A program made the position numbers and the translations under genes. From contig JAUWNZ010000106.1 of the NCBI GenBank assembly GCA_030612385.1, positions 1-5,231 of the forward strand: a stretch of DNA of 5,231 nt, in the 5' to 3' direction. A model generated the notes under the pieces. It ran no database searches. It had not been told where the DNA came from and saw nothing but the letters and a program-made list of their open reading frames with translations. This DNA comes from Pseudomonadota bacterium. GTDB taxonomy: Bacteria; Desulfobacterota; Syntrophia; Syntrophales; JADFWA01. Shown one piece after another: positions 5,202 through 5,231 of the stretch; position 1 is the first letter of the stretch; each line of letters begins with the position of its first letter.

Positions 5202-5231
5202 GTTGGGTTTCGTACCTCAACCCAACCTACA
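5202..5231. repeat. Intergenic inverted repeat GTTGGGTT...AACCCAAC (may continue past window)
   Basis: GTTGGGTT (5202-5209) and AACCCAAC (5219-5226) form an 8-bp stem around TCGTACCTC, followed by CTACA at the window end. The minus-strand form, beginning TGTAGGTTGGGTT, resembles a dispersed intergenic repeat that I recognise from many bacterial genomes, though I cannot confirm copies here. Confidence 0.55.

Overview
The window looks like a chromosomal stretch from a Gram-negative bacterium, most plausibly a Desulfobacterota (deltaproteobacterial) lineage. That guess rests on a DUF1178 protein, a PilC-type platform protein, a proteobacterial-style omega subunit and moderate GC. No taxonomic marker is decisive, so treat it as a guess. 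All protein genes lie on the minus strand. The only plus-strand gene is a tRNA.

Right to left, in the direction of transcription: an intergenic block rich in short inverted repeats (5052-5231) precedes rpoZ (RNA polymerase omega). rpoZ overlaps pyrF (orotidine-5'-phosphate decarboxylase) by 20 nt, and pyrF is followed 9 nt later by rlmB (23S rRNA 2'-O-methyltransferase). These three form a tight growth-related operon. A 158-nt gap holds a REP-like double hairpin with a candidate promoter beside it. Then comes pilC, the inner-membrane platform protein of a type IV pilus or type II secretion machine, with no other pilus gene in view. A plus-strand tRNA-Pro (CGG anticodon, CCA encoded) converges on pilC with only 4 nt between the CCA end and the pilC stop codon. 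Next is a small DUF1178 zinc-ribbon protein.

The leftmost gene (minus strand from 1100 to beyond the window edge) is the highlight. It has no stop codon in the window. It encodes a complete PLP-dependent cysteine synthase (about residues 1-298) that continues in frame, through a linker of about 7 residues and with no internal ATG or ribosome binding site at the junction, into the N-terminal catalytic portion of a class I cysteinyl-tRNA synthetase. A single polypeptide would therefore make cysteine and carry a domain that normally activates it. The synthetase part has unusual substitutions in its zinc/HIGH signature region. A rho-independent terminator lies directly against this gene's Shine-Dalgarno sequence, so its transcript must read through it, which suggests attenuation control.

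No stretch longer than 300 bases lacks a gene. The four intergenic gaps longer than 75 bases are described as features or in findings. No CRISPR array, IS element or prophage was seen.
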